In this document: positions 1-10,677 of the stretch, in pieces
Numbering within the stretch: the first letter of the stretch is position 1
Layout of the letters: each line of letters opens with the position of its first letter
Assembly (NCBI RefSeq): GCF_009912395.1
Contig: NZ_WNDO01000030.1
Coordinates: forward strand, 1 to 64,000
DNA: 64,000 nucleotides
Direction of reading: 5' to 3'
From: Luteibacter sp.
GTDB taxonomy: Bacteria; Pseudomonadota; Gammaproteobacteria; Xanthomonadales; Rhodanobacteraceae
Made by a program: the position numbers and the translations under genes
The notes under the pieces: generated by a model
What the model saw: only the letters and a program-made list of their open reading frames with translations
Told to the model about the DNA's origin: nothing
Databases searched by the model: none

Positions 1-2
1 GG

Positions 3-185
3 ATTTCCTTGATCGCCTTTATCGTCGCGGCCTTCGCGTTAGGCAGTTTCGCCGGTCGCTATGATCTACGTCCCCACCAATACGAATGGCCGGATAACTG
101 GCTGGAATTCTCCGGCGCCTTGCTGATTGGTTCGACGCTGGGTGCGATCTGGATGTGGTTCATCTCGCGGGAGCCCGAACTGTAG
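3..185 (+). CDS. C-terminal end of an unidentified membrane protein (partial)
   Basis: Only the last 60 codons lie in the window; the frame is open from the first bases to a TAG at 183-185. Two hydrophobic stretches (about residues 1-17 and 36-54 of the fragment) separated by a polar, aromatic loop suggest two membrane helices. I do not recognise the family from this fragment. Its stop codon lies inside a REP palindrome (bases 2-4 of GTAGGAGCG), a pattern seen at five other genes here. The reading frame is reasonably sure because it is uninterrupted and hydrophobic; the function is unknown. Confidence 0.6.
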   Translation: MSLIAFIVAAFALGSFAGRYDLRPHQYEWPDNWLEFSGALLIGSTLGAIWMWFISREPEL

Positions 186-358
186 GAGCGCGCTTGCGCG
201 CGATGCCAGGTTGTCGCGAGCACCCATCGCGCGCAAGCGCGCTCCTACAGAAGGTGAGCCGGGTTGCGAGCTCGCGCGAGGCCTGACCTGTTGCACGCGA
301 TCCTGCGATAGCGGGCCAGATTGCCGCTGTCGCGGGTCGCGCGCAAGCGCGCTCCTAC
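182..358. repeat. REP palindrome pair plus a third REP half-site
   Basis: A left REP arm (GTAGGAGCGCGCTTGCGCGC) at 182 faces its inverted copy ending at 248, with about 25 bases between them. A further right-hand arm ends at 358, after an interior sequence resembling the one at 15440-15480. The repeat fills most of the 253-base gap between the partial membrane protein and the acylase gene. The first arm supplies the TAG stop of the upstream gene. Confidence 0.85.
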
Positions 359-379
359 AGGAGGTGGTCGGTCTGGCAC

Positions 380-410
380 TTGACGCTACCGCGCCTTGCG
401 CCGGTACGAT
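380..410 (+). promoter_or_regulatory. Candidate sigma70 promoter for the acylase gene
   Basis: TTGACG (380-385) and TACGAT (405-410) are separated by 19 bases, a little longer than ideal, and lie just after the REP cluster and 28 bases before the chosen ATG at 439. Assigned by eye only. Confidence 0.35.
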
Positions 411-438
411 CGGTGACTGGTTCCAGGGGATAGAGACG

Positions 439-2619
439 ATGCCGTGCCGAAATCGACTGACGTTGCTGCTGGTGGCGTTGCTTGTGCCTGCGGTCCACGC
501 TGCCGATGCGCCCACGGCTCGCGAGCAGCGAACGGCCAAGGCGGTGACCATCGTCCGTGACGACTGGGGTATTGCCCATGTCCACGGCAAGACCGACGCG
601 CAGGCGGTGTTCGGTGCGGCGTATGCCCAGGCCGAGGATGACTTCAACCGCGTGGAGACGAACTATCTCGTCTCACTCGGCCGCCTAGCGGAAGCCGAAG
701 GCGAGTCCGCCCTGTGGAAGGATCTTCGCCAGAAGTTGTTCGTGGACGAAGCCGAGTTGAAGGCCTTGTACTCGCGCAGCCCTTCCTGGTTGAAGGCCTT
801 GATGGAGGGCTGGGCCGACGGCCTCAACTATTACCTCGCCACGCATCCCGACGTACATCCGCGCGTCATCACCCATTTCGAGCCGTGGATGGCGCTGAGT
901 TTCAGCGAGGGCAGTATCGGTGGTGACATCGAGCGGGTGTCCACGAAGGACTTGCAGGCGTTCTACGGCAAGGACCCGGCCGGGGCGCTGGCCCAGGTCA
1001 CGCCGCCGTCGAGCTGGTGGGAGCCGACGGGCTCCAATGGCATCGCCATCGCGCCGAAGATCACGGCCGACGGACATGCCTTGCTGCTGATCAATCCGCA
1101 TACCTCGTTTTTCTTCCGCTCCGAGTTGCAGATGAGCAGCGATGAGGGGCTGGACGCCTATGGCGCGGTGACGTGGGGTCAGTTCTTCATCTATCAGGGC
1201 TTCAATCCGCATCTGGGCTGGATGCATACCTCGTCTGGCGTGGATGTGGTGGATGAGTTTGCCGAAACGATCGTGCGTGACGGAGGCAAGCTCTCGTACC
1301 GCTACGGCAGTGCAAGCCGACCGGTGCGTACGCGCGAGGTGATCGTCAAGGTGAAAGGTGCGGATGGCGGCGTGACCGAGCGGCGTTTCACCACCTACGC
1401 CACGCATCATGGTCCCGTGGTGCGCGAGAAGGACGGCAAGTGGATTGCCGTGGCCTTGATGAACAAGCCGCTGGAGGCCTTGCAGCAAAGCTGGTTGCGA
1501 ACGAAGGCGACGGACTTCGCCAGCTATATGAAGGTGGCCGTGCTGAAGGCCAACTCGTCGAACAACACGCTCTATGCGGACGATAAGGGCAATATCGCCT
1601 ACCTGCATCCGCAGTTCATCCCGAAGCGTGACGATCGCTTTGACTATACGAAGCCCGTGGATGGCAGCGACCCGGCCACCGACTGGCAGGGCTTGCTGCC
1701 GCTGGACAAGGCGCCGCGGGTGATCAATCCGCGCACGGGTTGGGCGTTCAATACCAACGACTGGCCGTACACGGCGGCGGGCGAGGACAGCCCGAAGAAG
1801 GCCGACTTCCCGCGTTATATGGACATGGTCGGCGAGAACCCGCGAGGGCTGCATGCGGTCCGTGTGTTGACCGGCCAGCGCGACATGACCCAGGCCTCGC
1901 TCATCGCGGCGGCGTTCGATTCGTACTTGCCGGCCTTCGAGCGGCAGTTGCCGATACTTATCCGCGATTATGACGCGTTGCCGGACAGCGATCCCTTGAA
2001 GGCTCGTCTGGCCGGTCCCGTCGGCTTGCTACGCGGCTGGGATTATCGCTGGGGCATCGCCTCGATGCCGACCACGCTGGCGGTGTACTGGGGCGACATC
2101 CTGTGGGATGCCGTGAGCAAGGAGGATACCCAGGAAGGCCTGACTATCTACGACGTGATGGCCGATCGTGCCGGTCCGCAAAAGTGGTTGAAGGCCCTGG
2201 CCGATGCGGTGAAGCGGTTGGAGAAGGATTTCGGCAGCTGGGGTGTGCCGTGGGGCGAGGCGAATCGCTACCAGCGCAACGACGCGGCCATCGTGCAGAC
2301 CTTCGACGACGCAAAGCCGAGCATCCCGGTGCCGTTTACGTCGTCACGCTGGGGCTCGCTGGCATCGTTCGGCGCGCATCGCTGGCCGGGCACGAAGCGT
2401 TATTACGGCACCAGCGGCAACAGCTTTGTGGCGGTGGTGGAGTTCGGGCCGAAGGTGAGTGCGCGGGCCATCACCATCGGTGGTGAGAGTGGCAACCCGT
2501 CGTCGCCGCATTTCAACGACGAGGCGGAGCGCTACACCACGGGTAACCTGCGCAAGGTGTACTTCTGGCCGGACGACCTGCAAGGGCATGTCGAGCGGAC
2601 CTATCATCCGGGTGAGTGA
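439..2619 (+). CDS. Secreted penicillin acylase family Ntn-hydrolase
   Basis: The product (726 aa from the ATG at 439) starts with a typical Sec signal peptide ending near residue 23 (VPAVHA-AD). Penicillin-acylase proteins are made as proenzymes cut autocatalytically; the Ser left at the new N-terminus of the beta chain is the nucleophile. The match here is GSNG, with Ser at residue 199, giving a roughly 175-residue alpha chain and a 528-residue beta chain in the periplasm. The frame is open upstream to 127, but that part crosses REP DNA, so the later ATG with a signal peptide is preferred. The family includes beta-lactam, aculeacin and acyl-homoserine-lactone acylases; the substrate cannot be told from sequence. 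The amidohydrolase gene follows after 16 bases and is probably co-transcribed. Confidence 0.85.
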   Translation: MPCRNRLTLLLVALLVPAVHAADAPTAREQRTAKAVTIVRDDWGIAHVHGKTDAQAVFGAAYAQAEDDFNRVETNYLVSLGRLAEAEGESALWKDLRQKLFVDEAELKALYSRSPSWLKALMEGWADGLNYYLATHPDVHPRVITHFEPWMALSFSEGSIGGDIERVSTKDLQAFYGKDPAGALAQVTPPSSWWEPTGSNGIAIAPKITADGHALLLINPHTSFFFRSELQMSSDEGLDAYGAVTWGQFFIYQGFNPHLGWMHTSSGVDVVDEFAETIVRDGGKLSYRYGSASRPVRTREVIVKVKGADGGVTERRFTTYATHHGPVVREKDGKWIAVALMNKPLEALQQSWLRTKATDFASYMKVAVLKANSSNNTLYADDKGNIAYLHPQFIPKRDDRFDYTKPVDGSDPATDWQGLLPLDKAPRVINPRTGWAFNTNDWPYTAAGEDSPKKADFPRYMDMVGENPRGLHAVRVLTGQRDMTQASLIAAAFDSYLPAFERQLPILIRDYDALPDSDPLKARLAGPVGLLRGWDYRWGIASMPTTLAVYWGDILWDAVSKEDTQEGLTIYDVMADRAGPQKWLKALADAVKRLEKDFGSWGVPWGEANRYQRNDAAIVQTFDDAKPSIPVPFTSSRWGSLASFGAHRWPGTKRYYGTSGNSFVAVVEFGPKVSARAITIGGESGNPSSPHFNDEAERYTTGNLRKVYFWPDDLQGHVERTYHPGE

Positions 2620-2635
2620 ATCGGCGGGAGGGGTT

Positions 2636-3955
2636 ATGGGCATGCTTCGTGGGTCGCGCCGTGTGCTGGCGTGGGTGATCGGTCTTTCGATGGTGTCGAC
2701 TGCGTGGGCGGACGATGTGCCGTCGCCGCCCCTGCATCCTGTGATGCTCAAGGCGGATCGGGTCTTCGATGCGAAGGATGGGCAGGTCCATGCTGGCTGG
2801 GTGGTGCTGGTGGAGGGCGAGTGGATTGCCGCCGTCGGGCCGATCGGGTCGGTGGAGGTGCCGGTGGGTACGGACGTGATCGACCTGCCGGGCATGACCC
2901 TGTTGCCTGGGTTGATCGACGCGCACTCGCATATCTTCCTGCATCCGTATAACGAGACTCTGTGGAACGACCAGATGCTCAAGGAGACGTTGCCGTTCCG
3001 CACTATCGAGGCAGTGAAGCATGCGCGCGATACGCTGATGAGCGGATATACGGCGCTGCGCGATCTGGGCACCGAGGGCGCCGGTTACGCCGATGTCGAT
3101 GTGCAGAAGGCGATCGACAAGGGGCTGATTCCGGGGCCGCATCTGTATGTCGCCACGCGGGCGACGGTGGCGGCGCATTGCTATGGGCCGGGGCCGCTGG
3201 GCTTTCGTGAGGACCTGGACCTGCCGCAAGGGGCGATCCCGGTCAGTGGCACGGCGCAGATGATCGATGCCGTGCGTGATCAGGCGGCGCATGGTGCGGA
3301 CTGGATCAAGCTGTATGCCGATTACCACTGCGGCAAGGCGAAGGGCTCGATGCCGACGTTGACGCAGGAGGAATTGAACGTCGCGGTGGAAACGGCCCAT
3401 TCGCTGGGTCTGCCGGTGGCGGTGCATTCCACCACGGCGGAAGGCATGCGGCGTTCGGTGATGGCCGGCGTAGACACCATCGAGCATGGTTACGACGGAA
3501 CGGCCGAGGTATTCGCGCTGATGAAGAAGCGCGGCGTGGCCTATATGCCGACGTTGGAGGCCAGTGCCGCCTATGCCAGCTATTTCGGCGGGTGGAAGCC
3601 GGATGCACCGCCGACGGAGGCGATGACGAAGTCAGCCGAGGCGTTCAAGCGGGCGATGGCCGCTGGCGTCACTATCGGCGCGGGCAGTGACGTGGGCGTG
3701 TTCGCACACGGTACCAACTACAAGGAACTGGAGTGGATGGTCCGCGATGGCATGACGCCGACGCAGGCCTTGCTGGCGGCGACCTCGGTGAACGCGAAGG
3801 TGTTGCGTCAGCAGGATCGTATCGGCCAGTTGAAGGTCGGATTGGATGCCGATGTCATCGCGGTGCCGGGAGATCCGACGAAGGATATCGGTGTGCTGTC
3901 GAACGTGCGCTTCGTGATGAAGGGTGGCCTGATCTACAAGCGCCCCGGCAATTGA
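2636..3955 (+). CDS. Secreted metal-dependent amidohydrolase
   Basis: This 439-residue protein has an N-terminal signal sequence (residues 1-25, ending TAWA-DD), then the amidohydrolase fold. HxH metal ligands sit at His97/His99 in DAHSHIF, a probable carbamylated Lys in [10 protein letters not shown], further His ligands in VAVHST and IEHG, and the catalytic Asp in GAGSDVG. The pattern resembles the imidazolonepropionase/Xaa-Pro dipeptidase (prolidase-like) branch, which cleaves amide bonds in small molecules or dipeptides. The start is set by a strong GGGAGGGG site just upstream of the ATG. It lies 16 bases after the acylase gene, so the two exported hydrolases probably act on related amide substrates; this is inference. 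Confidence 0.85.
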   Translation: MGMLRGSRRVLAWVIGLSMVSTAWADDVPSPPLHPVMLKADRVFDAKDGQVHAGWVVLVEGEWIAAVGPIGSVEVPVGTDVIDLPGMTLLPGLIDAHSHIFLHPYNETLWNDQMLKETLPFRTIEAVKHARDTLMSGYTALRDLGTEGAGYADVDVQKAIDKGLIPGPHLYVATRATVAAHCYGPGPLGFREDLDLPQGAIPVSGTAQMIDAVRDQAAHGADWIKLYADYHCGKAKGSMPTLTQEELNVAVETAHSLGLPVAVHSTTAEGMRRSVMAGVDTIEHGYDGTAEVFALMKKRGVAYMPTLEASAAYASYFGGWKPDAPPTEAMTKSAEAFKRAMAAGVTIGAGSDVGVFAHGTNYKELEWMVRDGMTPTQALLAATSVNAKVLRQQDRIGQLKVGLDADVIAVPGDPTKDIGVLSNVRFVMKGGLIYKRPGN

Positions 3956-3971
3956 ATCCGTCCGCGTCTTG

Positions 3972-4348
3972 CGACGATGTCGTCGGCGGCGGCTGTTGTA
4001 GGAGCGAGCTTGCTCGCGATGCCTCAACTGTACCTATGAAACGAATGAGGCCTTGCGGTTATCAAGTGAGCGGTAAACGCCTGCCTGATCAACGCAATGC
4101 CTCATTCGCGTTAGCTGTCCTGAGGGGTCGCGAGCAAGCTCGCTCCTACAGGTGGGGGTGGGCGGTGTTGCGATGATGTCGTCGGCGGCGGCTGTTGTAG
4201 GAGCGAGCTTGCTCGCGATGCCTCAACCGTGCCTATGAAACGAAGGAGGCATTGCGGTGATGAAGCGAGCGGTAAACGCCTGCTTGATCATTGCAATGCC
4301 TCATTCGCGTTAGTTGTCCTGAGGGGTCGCGAGCAAGCTCGCTCCTAC
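3972..4348. repeat. Tandem duplication of a REP-bounded nested palindrome element
   Basis: Two 152-base elements (3998-4149 and 4197-4348) lie in direct orientation with a 199-base period; the 25 bases before each copy are nearly identical too (3972 and 4171). Each is bounded by inverted REP arms of the GAGCGAGCTTGCTCGC subtype and holds an inner inverted repeat (GAATGAGG... to ...GCCTCATTC). The copies differ at about 11 positions. A diverged relative lies at 10678-10832. This fills the whole gap between the amidohydrolase and the convergent transporter, and the last arm supplies the transporter's TAG stop. Confidence 0.85.
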
Positions 4349-5892
4349 AGTTGGGGTGGGGGTGTGGGTTCGGTGCGGAGGGCTTTTACCAGGCCGGCCA
4401 TGTAGAGGATCAGCACGAACGAGAAGGGTAGGCCGCAGAGGGTTACGGCGGTCTGCATTGCGCCGAAGTTGCCTGCGAGCAGCAGGCCGATGCTGAGCAC
4501 GCCGATGGCGATGGACCAGAACACGCGTACCCACGCCGGGGCGTCGGCGTGTTCGTCGGCGGAGGGCGTGGCGTCGTGGCGCATGCACAGGTTGGAGATC
4601 ATCAGCGTGCCGGAGTCCACCGGCGTGAGGAACAGCACGAAACCAATGATGATCACGGCGCCGGCCACCCAGTGCGCGCCGGGCAGGTATTCGATCAGCT
4701 TGAACAGCGTCATCGCGGCATCCGTCTTTGCGACGGCGGCAAGTGCGTCCTGGCCCTTGTTCAGCACGAGGTTGATCGCGGTGTTGCCAAAGATCGAGAG
4801 CCACGCGAGGGTAAAGCCCAGTGGGATCAGCATCACGCCCAGGATCACTTCGCGAATCGTACGGCCGCGCGAGATGCGCGCCACGAACAGGCCCACGAAC
4901 GGCGCCCAGGCGATCCACCACGCCCAGTAGAAGATCGTCCATGCACCCAGCCAGTGACGGCCGCCCTTGTCGTTGTTGTACATGTCGAAGGTCTTGCCAA
5001 CGAAGCGGGACAGGTAATCACCGGTGTTCTGCAGCAGGCCATCGAGCAGATAGCGCGTGGGGCCGCAGAACAGGACGAAGGCCAGCAGCAGCACAAGCAG
5101 ACGCACGTTGAGGTTGGACAACCAGACGATGCCCTTCTCCACGCCGGTCACCACCACGAGGGTGGCGACGATCATCATCACCACCACGATGGCCACCAGC
5201 ACCTGCGGCGTGTTCGGCACGCCGAACAGGTAGACCAGGCCGGAGTGCAACACGAGCGCACCGATGCCGAGGTTGGTGATCATCGAGACCAGCGTGGCGA
5301 CGATGCCGAAGCCGTCGACGAAGTGGCCGATGCAGCCGTGGATGCGCTCGCCGAACAGCGGCTCCAGCGCGGAACGCAGGGCCAGCGGCAGGTTGCGGCG
5401 GTAGGCGAAGTAACCCAGCGTCACGCCGACCAGGGCATACAGTGCCCAGCCGTGCAGGCCCCAGTGTAGGAAGGTGAGCACCATCGCGTCACGCGCGGCA
5501 GACGCGGTGCCGCCCTGGCCGGTGGGCGGCTCGACGAAATGATCGAGCGGCTCGAACGCGCCGTAGTAGAGCATCGCGATGCCGATGCCCGCCGAGAACA
5601 GCATCGACACCCACGCCGTATAGCCGAACACCGGCTTCTCGCCGTCCTGGCCTAGCGGGATGCTGCCGTGGCGGGAGCAAGCCAGCCAGATCACGAAGAC
5701 CAGGCAGGCCGCGACCAACAGCATGTAGTACCAGCCGAAGCTGGCGCCGATCCAGCCCTGGGCGGATTCGAGCCAGCGTTCGGCCGCCTGGGGAAAGGCG
5801 ACCGTGAGGCCGCCGAGGAGGGCGGCGACAAGGGAGGCGCTGATAAAGACGGCGCGGTTCAGGCGCATCGGCGCGGTGGCGGGAGGGGACAT
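4345..5892 (-). CDS. betT: BCCT family choline/betaine transporter
   Basis: A 515-residue, very hydrophobic protein with about 12 predicted helices. It carries the Trp-rich BCCT signature (FYWAWWIAWAPFVGLFVARI, about residues 310-340), which lines the quaternary-amine site in this sodium- or proton-coupled family. It is divergent from betI-betB-betA with a BetI-like palindrome between, so choline uptake is the likely role. It is shorter than E. coli BetT (677 aa) and lacks that long C-terminal osmosensing tail, so activity control may differ. The C-terminus ends ...PPPQL and its TAG is part of a REP palindrome. Symbol by context; a betaine carrier is the alternative. Confidence 0.85.
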   Translation of the reverse strand: MSPPATAPMRLNRAVFISASLVAALLGGLTVAFPQAAERWLESAQGWIGASFGWYYMLLVAACLVFVIWLACSRHGSIPLGQDGEKPVFGYTAWVSMLFSAGIGIAMLYYGAFEPLDHFVEPPTGQGGTASAARDAMVLTFLHWGLHGWALYALVGVTLGYFAYRRNLPLALRSALEPLFGERIHGCIGHFVDGFGIVATLVSMITNLGIGALVLHSGLVYLFGVPNTPQVLVAIVVVMMIVATLVVVTGVEKGIVWLSNLNVRLLVLLLAFVLFCGPTRYLLDGLLQNTGDYLSRFVGKTFDMYNNDKGGRHWLGAWTIFYWAWWIAWAPFVGLFVARISRGRTIREVILGVMLIPLGFTLAWLSIFGNTAINLVLNKGQDALAAVAKTDAAMTLFKLIEYLPGAHWVAGAVIIIGFVLFLTPVDSGTLMISNLCMRHDATPSADEHADAPAWVRVFWSIAIGVLSIGLLLAGNFGAMQTAVTLCGLPFSFVLILYMAGLVKALRTEPTPPPQL

Positions 5893-5980
5893 CGGGAGGT
5901 CTCAGGAAGAGGTGGAACACCATGCTTCGCCTCCGCGACGTCCTTTGTCGGACCAAGGCGCGGTTGGATCGTACGCCTAG

Positions 5981-6000
5981 TTGATTGAACGTGCAATCAA
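5981..6000. promoter_or_regulatory. BetI-type operator between betT and betI
   Basis: TTGATTGAACGTGCAATCAA is an inverted repeat with 9 of 10 matching pairs. It closely resembles the choline-responsive BetI sites described for enterobacterial and pseudomonad bet genes. It lies 61 bases before betI and 88 before betT, so one BetI site could control both directions. Confidence 0.75.
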
Positions 6001-6061
6001 CATCCGCTACAGTGACAGGACTGCCCGGCCGCCCAGGCGGTCACGATGGAGGTGACTTCAA

Positions 6062-6646
6062 ATGCCCAAGCGTGGCGTCGAACCCCTGAGACGCGAACAG
6101 CTGATCCGCGCCACCCTGGAGTCCATCGACCAGAAAGGACTGGCCGAGACGACCGTGGCGACCATCGCCAGCAAGGCCGGCCTGTCCACGGGCATCGTGG
6201 CGCATTACTTCGGCGACAAGGATGGCCTGCTCAACGCCGCCATGCGCAAGATCCTCCGCGACCTGAAGGACGCGGTAGCCCGTTGTCGGGCCGAAGCACC
6301 CAGCGATGCGCCGCGCGACCACCTGCGCGCCATCGTCGATGGCAACTTCGACGACACCCAGGTGAACTCCGAAGCGATGCGCGTGTGGCTCACCTTCTGG
6401 TCGGCCTCGATGCACCAGCCGCCCCTGGCGCGCCTGCAACGAGCCAACGACAAGCGCCTGTATTCGAACCTGGCGCACCAGTTCAGCCGCGTGCTGCCGC
6501 GCGAACGCGCGGTCAGCGCGGCACGCGGCCTCGCCGCGATGATCGACGGTCTCTGGCTGCGTGGCAGCCTGGTCGGAAAGGACTTCGACGCGGATAACGC
6601 CCGCCGCATCGCCTATGACTACATCGACAGCCAGCTGACGCCGTAA
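6062..6646 (+). CDS. betI: TetR-type choline-responsive repressor BetI
   Basis: 194 residues, the normal BetI length. The N-terminal TetR helix-turn-helix is clear ([28 protein letters not shown], about residues 25-55), followed by the all-helical ligand domain with W-rich segments typical of BetI ([19 protein letters not shown]). BetI represses bet genes and is relieved by choline. The ATG at 6062 is preceded by GGAGGTGA, a near-perfect ribosome site. It is first in the betI-betB-betA order and lies next to a BetI-like operator. Confidence 0.92.
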   Translation: MPKRGVEPLRREQLIRATLESIDQKGLAETTVATIASKAGLSTGIVAHYFGDKDGLLNAAMRKILRDLKDAVARCRAEAPSDAPRDHLRAIVDGNFDDTQVNSEAMRVWLTFWSASMHQPPLARLQRANDKRLYSNLAHQFSRVLPRERAVSAARGLAAMIDGLWLRGSLVGKDFDADNARRIAYDYIDSQLTP

Positions 6647-6678
6647 GGCCCGCGCTGTCGCCCGACCCAAGGAGCGTT

Positions 6679-8148
6679 ATGTCCCTTCCCCTGCACAAGC
6701 TTTATATCCATGGCCGTTACTCCGACGCGGAAGGCGGCGCCACGTTCGACACCGTGAACCCCGCCACAGGCGAAGTCATCGCCCAGGTCGCCAGCGCTTC
6801 GCGCGCCGACGTGGAGCGTGCCGTGAAGAGCGCCGCCGAAGGCCAGAAGGTGTGGGCGGCCATGACCGCCATGCAGCGTTCGCGCATCCTGCGCAAGGCC
6901 GTGGATATCCTGCGCGAGCGCAACGACGAACTCGCCCACCTGGAAACGCTGGACACCGGCAAGGCCATCGCCGAAACCACCACGGTGGACATCGTCACCG
7001 GCGCGGACGTGCTCGAGTACTACGCAGGCCTCGCCACCGTGGTCGAGGGCATCCAGCTGCCGCTGCGCGAAAGCTCGTTCTTCTACACCCGCCGCGAGCC
7101 GCTGGGCGTGGTGGCGGGCATCGGCGCGTGGAACTACCCGATCCAGATCGCCATGTGGAAGTCGGCCCCGGCGCTGGCCGCCGGTAACGCGATGGTGTTC
7201 AAGCCGTCGGAAGTCACCCCGCTCACGGCGCTGAAGCTCGCCGAGATCTACACCGAAGCCGGCGTGCCGGACGGCGTGTTCAACGTGGTGCAGGGTCCGG
7301 GCCGTGACGTCGGCCAGTGGCTCACCGAGCATCCGGTGATCGAGAAGATTTCGTTCACGGGTGGCGTGGAAACCGGCAAGAAGGTGATGTCCAGCGCGGC
7401 GGCCTCGTCGCTGAAGGAAGTCACCATGGAACTCGGCGGTAAGTCGCCGCTGCTGGTGCTGGCCGATGCCGACCTCGACCGCGCCGCCGACATCGCGGTG
7501 ATGGCAAACTTCTTCAGCTCCGGCCAGGTGTGCACCAACGGCACCCGCGTGTTCGTGCCGCGCGCCATGCAGGCCGCGTTTGAACAGGCGGTGGTGGAGC
7601 GCGTGAAGCGCATCCGCGTGGGCGATCCGCTCGACCCGCAGGTGAACTTCGGGCCGATGGCCAGCTTCCCGCATATGGAAAAGGTGCTGTCGATGATCGA
7701 GTCGGGCAAGGCCGAAGGCGCCCGCCTGCTCATCGGTGGTGGTCGCGACACGGAAGGCGCGCGCGCGAAGGGCGCCTATGTGCTGCCGACCGTGTTCAGC
7801 GATTGCCGTGACGACATGACCATCGTGCGCGAGGAAATCTTCGGGCCGGTGATGAGCATCCTCGTCTACGACACCGTGGACGAAGCCATCGACCGCGCCA
7901 ACGACACGCATTTCGGCCTGGCGGCCGGCGTGGTCACGAAGAACGTCGCCGACGCGCACAGCGTCATCCACCGTCTCCAGGCCGGCATCTGCTGGGTGAA
8001 CACCTGGGGCGAGTCGCCGGCCGAAATGCCGGTGGGCGGTTACAAGCAGTCGGGTGTGGGTCGCGAGAACGGCCTGTCCACCCTGGCCCATTACACCCGC
8101 ATCAAGTCGGTGCAGGTCGAGATGGGCGAGTTCGCCAGCGTCTTCTGA
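6679..8148 (+). CDS. betB: Betaine aldehyde dehydrogenase
   Basis: 489 residues, full length for the family. It oxidises betaine aldehyde to glycine betaine with NAD(P)+ in the cytoplasm. The catalytic Cys is residue 285 ([12 protein letters not shown]), the general base Glu251 is in MELGGKSP, and the coenzyme-binding GxGxxxG region and [10 protein letters not shown] motif are present. It starts 32 bases after betI with an AAGGAG site and precedes betA by about 100 bases, giving the standard betIBA order. Confidence 0.95.
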   Translation: MSLPLHKLYIHGRYSDAEGGATFDTVNPATGEVIAQVASASRADVERAVKSAAEGQKVWAAMTAMQRSRILRKAVDILRERNDELAHLETLDTGKAIAETTTVDIVTGADVLEYYAGLATVVEGIQLPLRESSFFYTRREPLGVVAGIGAWNYPIQIAMWKSAPALAAGNAMVFKPSEVTPLTALKLAEIYTEAGVPDGVFNVVQGPGRDVGQWLTEHPVIEKISFTGGVETGKKVMSSAAASSLKEVTMELGGKSPLLVLADADLDRAADIAVMANFFSSGQVCTNGTRVFVPRAMQAAFEQAVVERVKRIRVGDPLDPQVNFGPMASFPHMEKVLSMIESGKAEGARLLIGGGRDTEGARAKGAYVLPTVFSDCRDDMTIVREEIFGPVMSILVYDTVDEAIDRANDTHFGLAAGVVTKNVADAHSVIHRLQAGICWVNTWGESPAEMPVGGYKQSGVGRENGLSTLAHYTRIKSVQVEMGEFASVF

Positions 8149-8248
8149 CGAACCTCGGGCGCGCCGCGGTCGCGGCGCGCCCTCTCCCTATTCACGCGGG
8201 ATCGTGGCCAGGCGCTGCGATGGCGCCGCACGCTTGAGGAAAACGTCC

Positions 8249-9934
8249 ATGACCCAGCCCAACGAATACGACTACATCATCATCGGCGCGGGATCCGCCG
8301 GTAACACGCTCGCCACGCGACTCACGGAAGACGCCGACGTCACCGTGCTGCTGCTCGAAGCGGGCGGCCCGGACTACCGTCTCGACTTCCGCACCCAGAT
8401 GCCCGCCGCGCTCGCGTATCCCTTGCAGGGTCGCCGCTACAACTGGGGCTACAAGACCGATCCCGAGCCGTACATGAACAACCGTGTGATGGATTGCGGT
8501 CGCGGCAAGGGCCTCGGCGGTTCGTCGCTGATCAACGGCATGTGCTACATCCGCGGCAACGCGATGGACTACGACAACTGGGCCAAGGCCGAGAGCCTGG
8601 AGCACTGGCAGTACAACCAGTGCCTGCCGTACTTCCGCAAGGCGGAGACGCGCGACATCGGCCCTAACGATTACCACGGCGGCGATGGCCCGGTCTCGGT
8701 GACCACGCCCAAGCACGGCAACAACGAGCTGTTCCAGGCCATGGTCGATGCGGGCGTGCAGGCGGGCTATCCGCGCACCGATGACCTCAACGGTTACCAG
8801 CAGGAAGGCTTCGGCCCTATGGACCGCACGGTGACGCCGAAGGGCCGCCGTGCCAGCACGGCGCGCGGCTACCTCGACCAGGCGCGTCCGCGTCCGAACA
8901 TCACCATCGTCACCCATGCGCTCACCGACCGCATTCTGTTCAACGGCAAGCGCACCGAAGGCGTGGCCTGGCTGAAGAACGGCGAGGGCGAAATGCAGAA
9001 GGCCTTCGCGCGTCGCGAGGTGCTGCTGTGCAGCGGCGCCATCGCCTCGCCGCAGATCCTCCAGCGCTCGGGCGTCGGCCCGGCCGCGCTGCTGCGTTCG
9101 CTGGATATCCCCGTGGTGCACGACCTGCCGGGCGTGGGTTCGAACCTTCAGGACCACCTGGAGATGTACCTGCAGTACGAATGCAAGAAGCCGGTATCGC
9201 TGGCGCCGGCGCTCAAGTGGTACAACCAGCCGGCGATCGGCGCGCAGTGGCTGTTCGCCGGTACCGGTATCGGCGCGAGCAACCAGTTCGAGGCGGGCGG
9301 TTTCATCCGCAGCCATGAAGACTTCGACTGGCCGAACCTGCAGTACCACTTCCTGCCGGTGGCGATCAATTACGACGGCTCGAACCCGATCAAGGTGCAC
9401 AGCTTCCAGATGCACGTGGGCTCCATGCGCTCGCCGAGCCGCGGTCGCGTCCATGTTCGTTCGCGCGATCCGCGTGTGCATCCGAGCATCCTGTTCAACT
9501 ACATGTCGCACGAGCAGGACTGGCGTGAGTTCCGCGCCGCGATCCGCATCACCCGCGAGATTTTCGGGCAGCCGGCGCTGTCCGCGTACAGCGGCAAGGA
9601 AATTTCGCCGGGACAGCACCTGCGCACGGATGCCGAGCTGGATGCCTTCGTCCGCGAACACGCCGAGACGGCCTACCACCCGTCGTGCTCGAACAAGATG
9701 GGCCCGGCCAGCGATCCGATGGCGGTGGTCGATGGCTACGGCCGCGTGCATGGCATGGAAGGCCTGCGTGTGATCGATGCCTCGATCATGCCGCAGGTGG
9801 TCACCGGTAACCTCAATGCACCGACGATCATGATCGCGGAAAAGATGGCCGATGCGATCCGTGGCCGCGGCGCGCTGGCTCCGAGCACCGCGCCGTACTA
9901 CAAGGCGAATGGCGCCCCGGTCCGTCGCGTCTGA
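8249..9934 (+). CDS. betA: Choline dehydrogenase (GMC oxidoreductase)
   Basis: 561 residues, matching E. coli BetA in length. The FAD-binding dinucleotide fold opens the protein ([10 protein letters not shown], residues 9-18); the GMC signature [15 protein letters not shown] follows, and the catalytic His is residue 477 in [10 protein letters not shown]. The enzyme oxidises choline to betaine aldehyde, and often on to betaine, at the membrane side of the cytoplasm. The frame is open from 8054, overlapping betB, but the ATG at 8249 preceded by GAGGAAA gives the family N-terminus. Operon with betB upstream and a porin gene 10 bases downstream. Confidence 0.95.
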   Translation: MTQPNEYDYIIIGAGSAGNTLATRLTEDADVTVLLLEAGGPDYRLDFRTQMPAALAYPLQGRRYNWGYKTDPEPYMNNRVMDCGRGKGLGGSSLINGMCYIRGNAMDYDNWAKAESLEHWQYNQCLPYFRKAETRDIGPNDYHGGDGPVSVTTPKHGNNELFQAMVDAGVQAGYPRTDDLNGYQQEGFGPMDRTVTPKGRRASTARGYLDQARPRPNITIVTHALTDRILFNGKRTEGVAWLKNGEGEMQKAFARREVLLCSGAIASPQILQRSGVGPAALLRSLDIPVVHDLPGVGSNLQDHLEMYLQYECKKPVSLAPALKWYNQPAIGAQWLFAGTGIGASNQFEAGGFIRSHEDFDWPNLQYHFLPVAINYDGSNPIKVHSFQMHVGSMRSPSRGRVHVRSRDPRVHPSILFNYMSHEQDWREFRAAIRITREIFGQPALSAYSGKEISPGQHLRTDAELDAFVREHAETAYHPSCSNKMGPASDPMAVVDGYGRVHGMEGLRVIDASIMPQVVTGNLNAPTIMIAEKMADAIRGRGALAPSTAPYYKANGAPVRRV

Positions 9935-9944
9935 TCGACGCGGG

Positions 9945-10673
9945 ATGAGGTCGCGAGTGGTGGTGCTGGTGTGTGCGCTGGCGGCGATGCCGTCGGCGCA
10001 TGCGGCGGACGATTGGGCCTTCTCGGGCAATCTCGGCCTGCGCAGCACGTACATGTCACGCGGCATCGGCCAGACGGACGGGAAGTCGTCGCGGTTCTTC
10101 GGCGCCGATGTCGCGTGGCGCGATACCGTATACGTGGGCATGTGGTCGTCCAACGTGGATTTTTCCGCGTCGGGCGATACGCATACCCGGCGCGAGTACG
10201 ACGTCTACGCCGGCTGGCGCCCGAAGGTGGGTATCGTCACGCTGGACGTCGGCTACGCGTACTACGGCTATAGCCACCAGCCACGCGATACGCGCGTGTC
10301 GTATTCGGAGTGGTATGTACGCGGCAGCGTGCCGGTGGGCCCGGTGGTGATGGGCCTGTCCGTGAATTACTCGCCGGACTACCCGGGCATGGTGCAGCGG
10401 GCGTATTACACGGAAGGCACGGTCGCCTGGGCCATCGATGACGCCTGGACCCTGTCGGGCGTGGTCGCGCACCAGCAGGAAGCGCACGCGGTGTTTCGTC
10501 CGAACGGGCATATCGGTTCGTTTGGCTACAACGCGTGGAACCTCGGCGCGACCTGGCGCTTTACCCCGACGTGGAGCGCCGACCTGCGCTACTGGAACAC
10601 CGATGCCCATGACGCGGGCGATCCGTTCCATCCCCACCTGGTCGCGTCGATCAAAGCCGATTTCAGCCGGTAA
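9945..10673 (+). CDS. TorF family putative outer-membrane porin
   Basis: 242 residues with a signal peptide (ending PSAHA-AD near residue 21) and a mature part rich in alternating aromatic beta-strands ending in the aromatic/basic tail SIKADFSR. Sequence style (GNLGLRSTYMSRGIGQT, repeated Y/W strands) matches the TIGR02001/TorF family of 'Gcw_chp' outer-membrane proteins. It begins 10 bases after the betA stop, so it is probably translated from the bet message and may help choline or betaine cross the outer membrane; that role is inference. The family itself has no firmly known substrate. Confidence 0.75.
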   Translation: MRSRVVVLVCALAAMPSAHAADDWAFSGNLGLRSTYMSRGIGQTDGKSSRFFGADVAWRDTVYVGMWSSNVDFSASGDTHTRREYDVYAGWRPKVGIVTLDVGYAYYGYSHQPRDTRVSYSEWYVRGSVPVGPVVMGLSVNYSPDYPGMVQRAYYTEGTVAWAIDDAWTLSGVVAHQQEAHAVFRPNGHIGSFGYNAWNLGATWRFTPTWSADLRYWNTDAHDAGDPFHPHLVASIKADFSR

Positions 10674-10677
10674 CACT

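Noticed and set aside
3972-4348. The repeat pair as a CRISPR array
   Set aside because: Units are 152 bases, bounded by inverted arms, with related interiors rather than unique spacers; no cas genes are nearby.
6046-6597. A +-strand frame starting at 6046, 16 bases before betI
   Set aside because: It overlaps betI in another frame and has no family match; the GGAGGTGA site is correctly spaced for 6062.
8192-10153. A 653-codon frame antisense to betA and the porin gene
   Set aside because: Shadow of betA; the sense strand has intact FAD and catalytic motifs.
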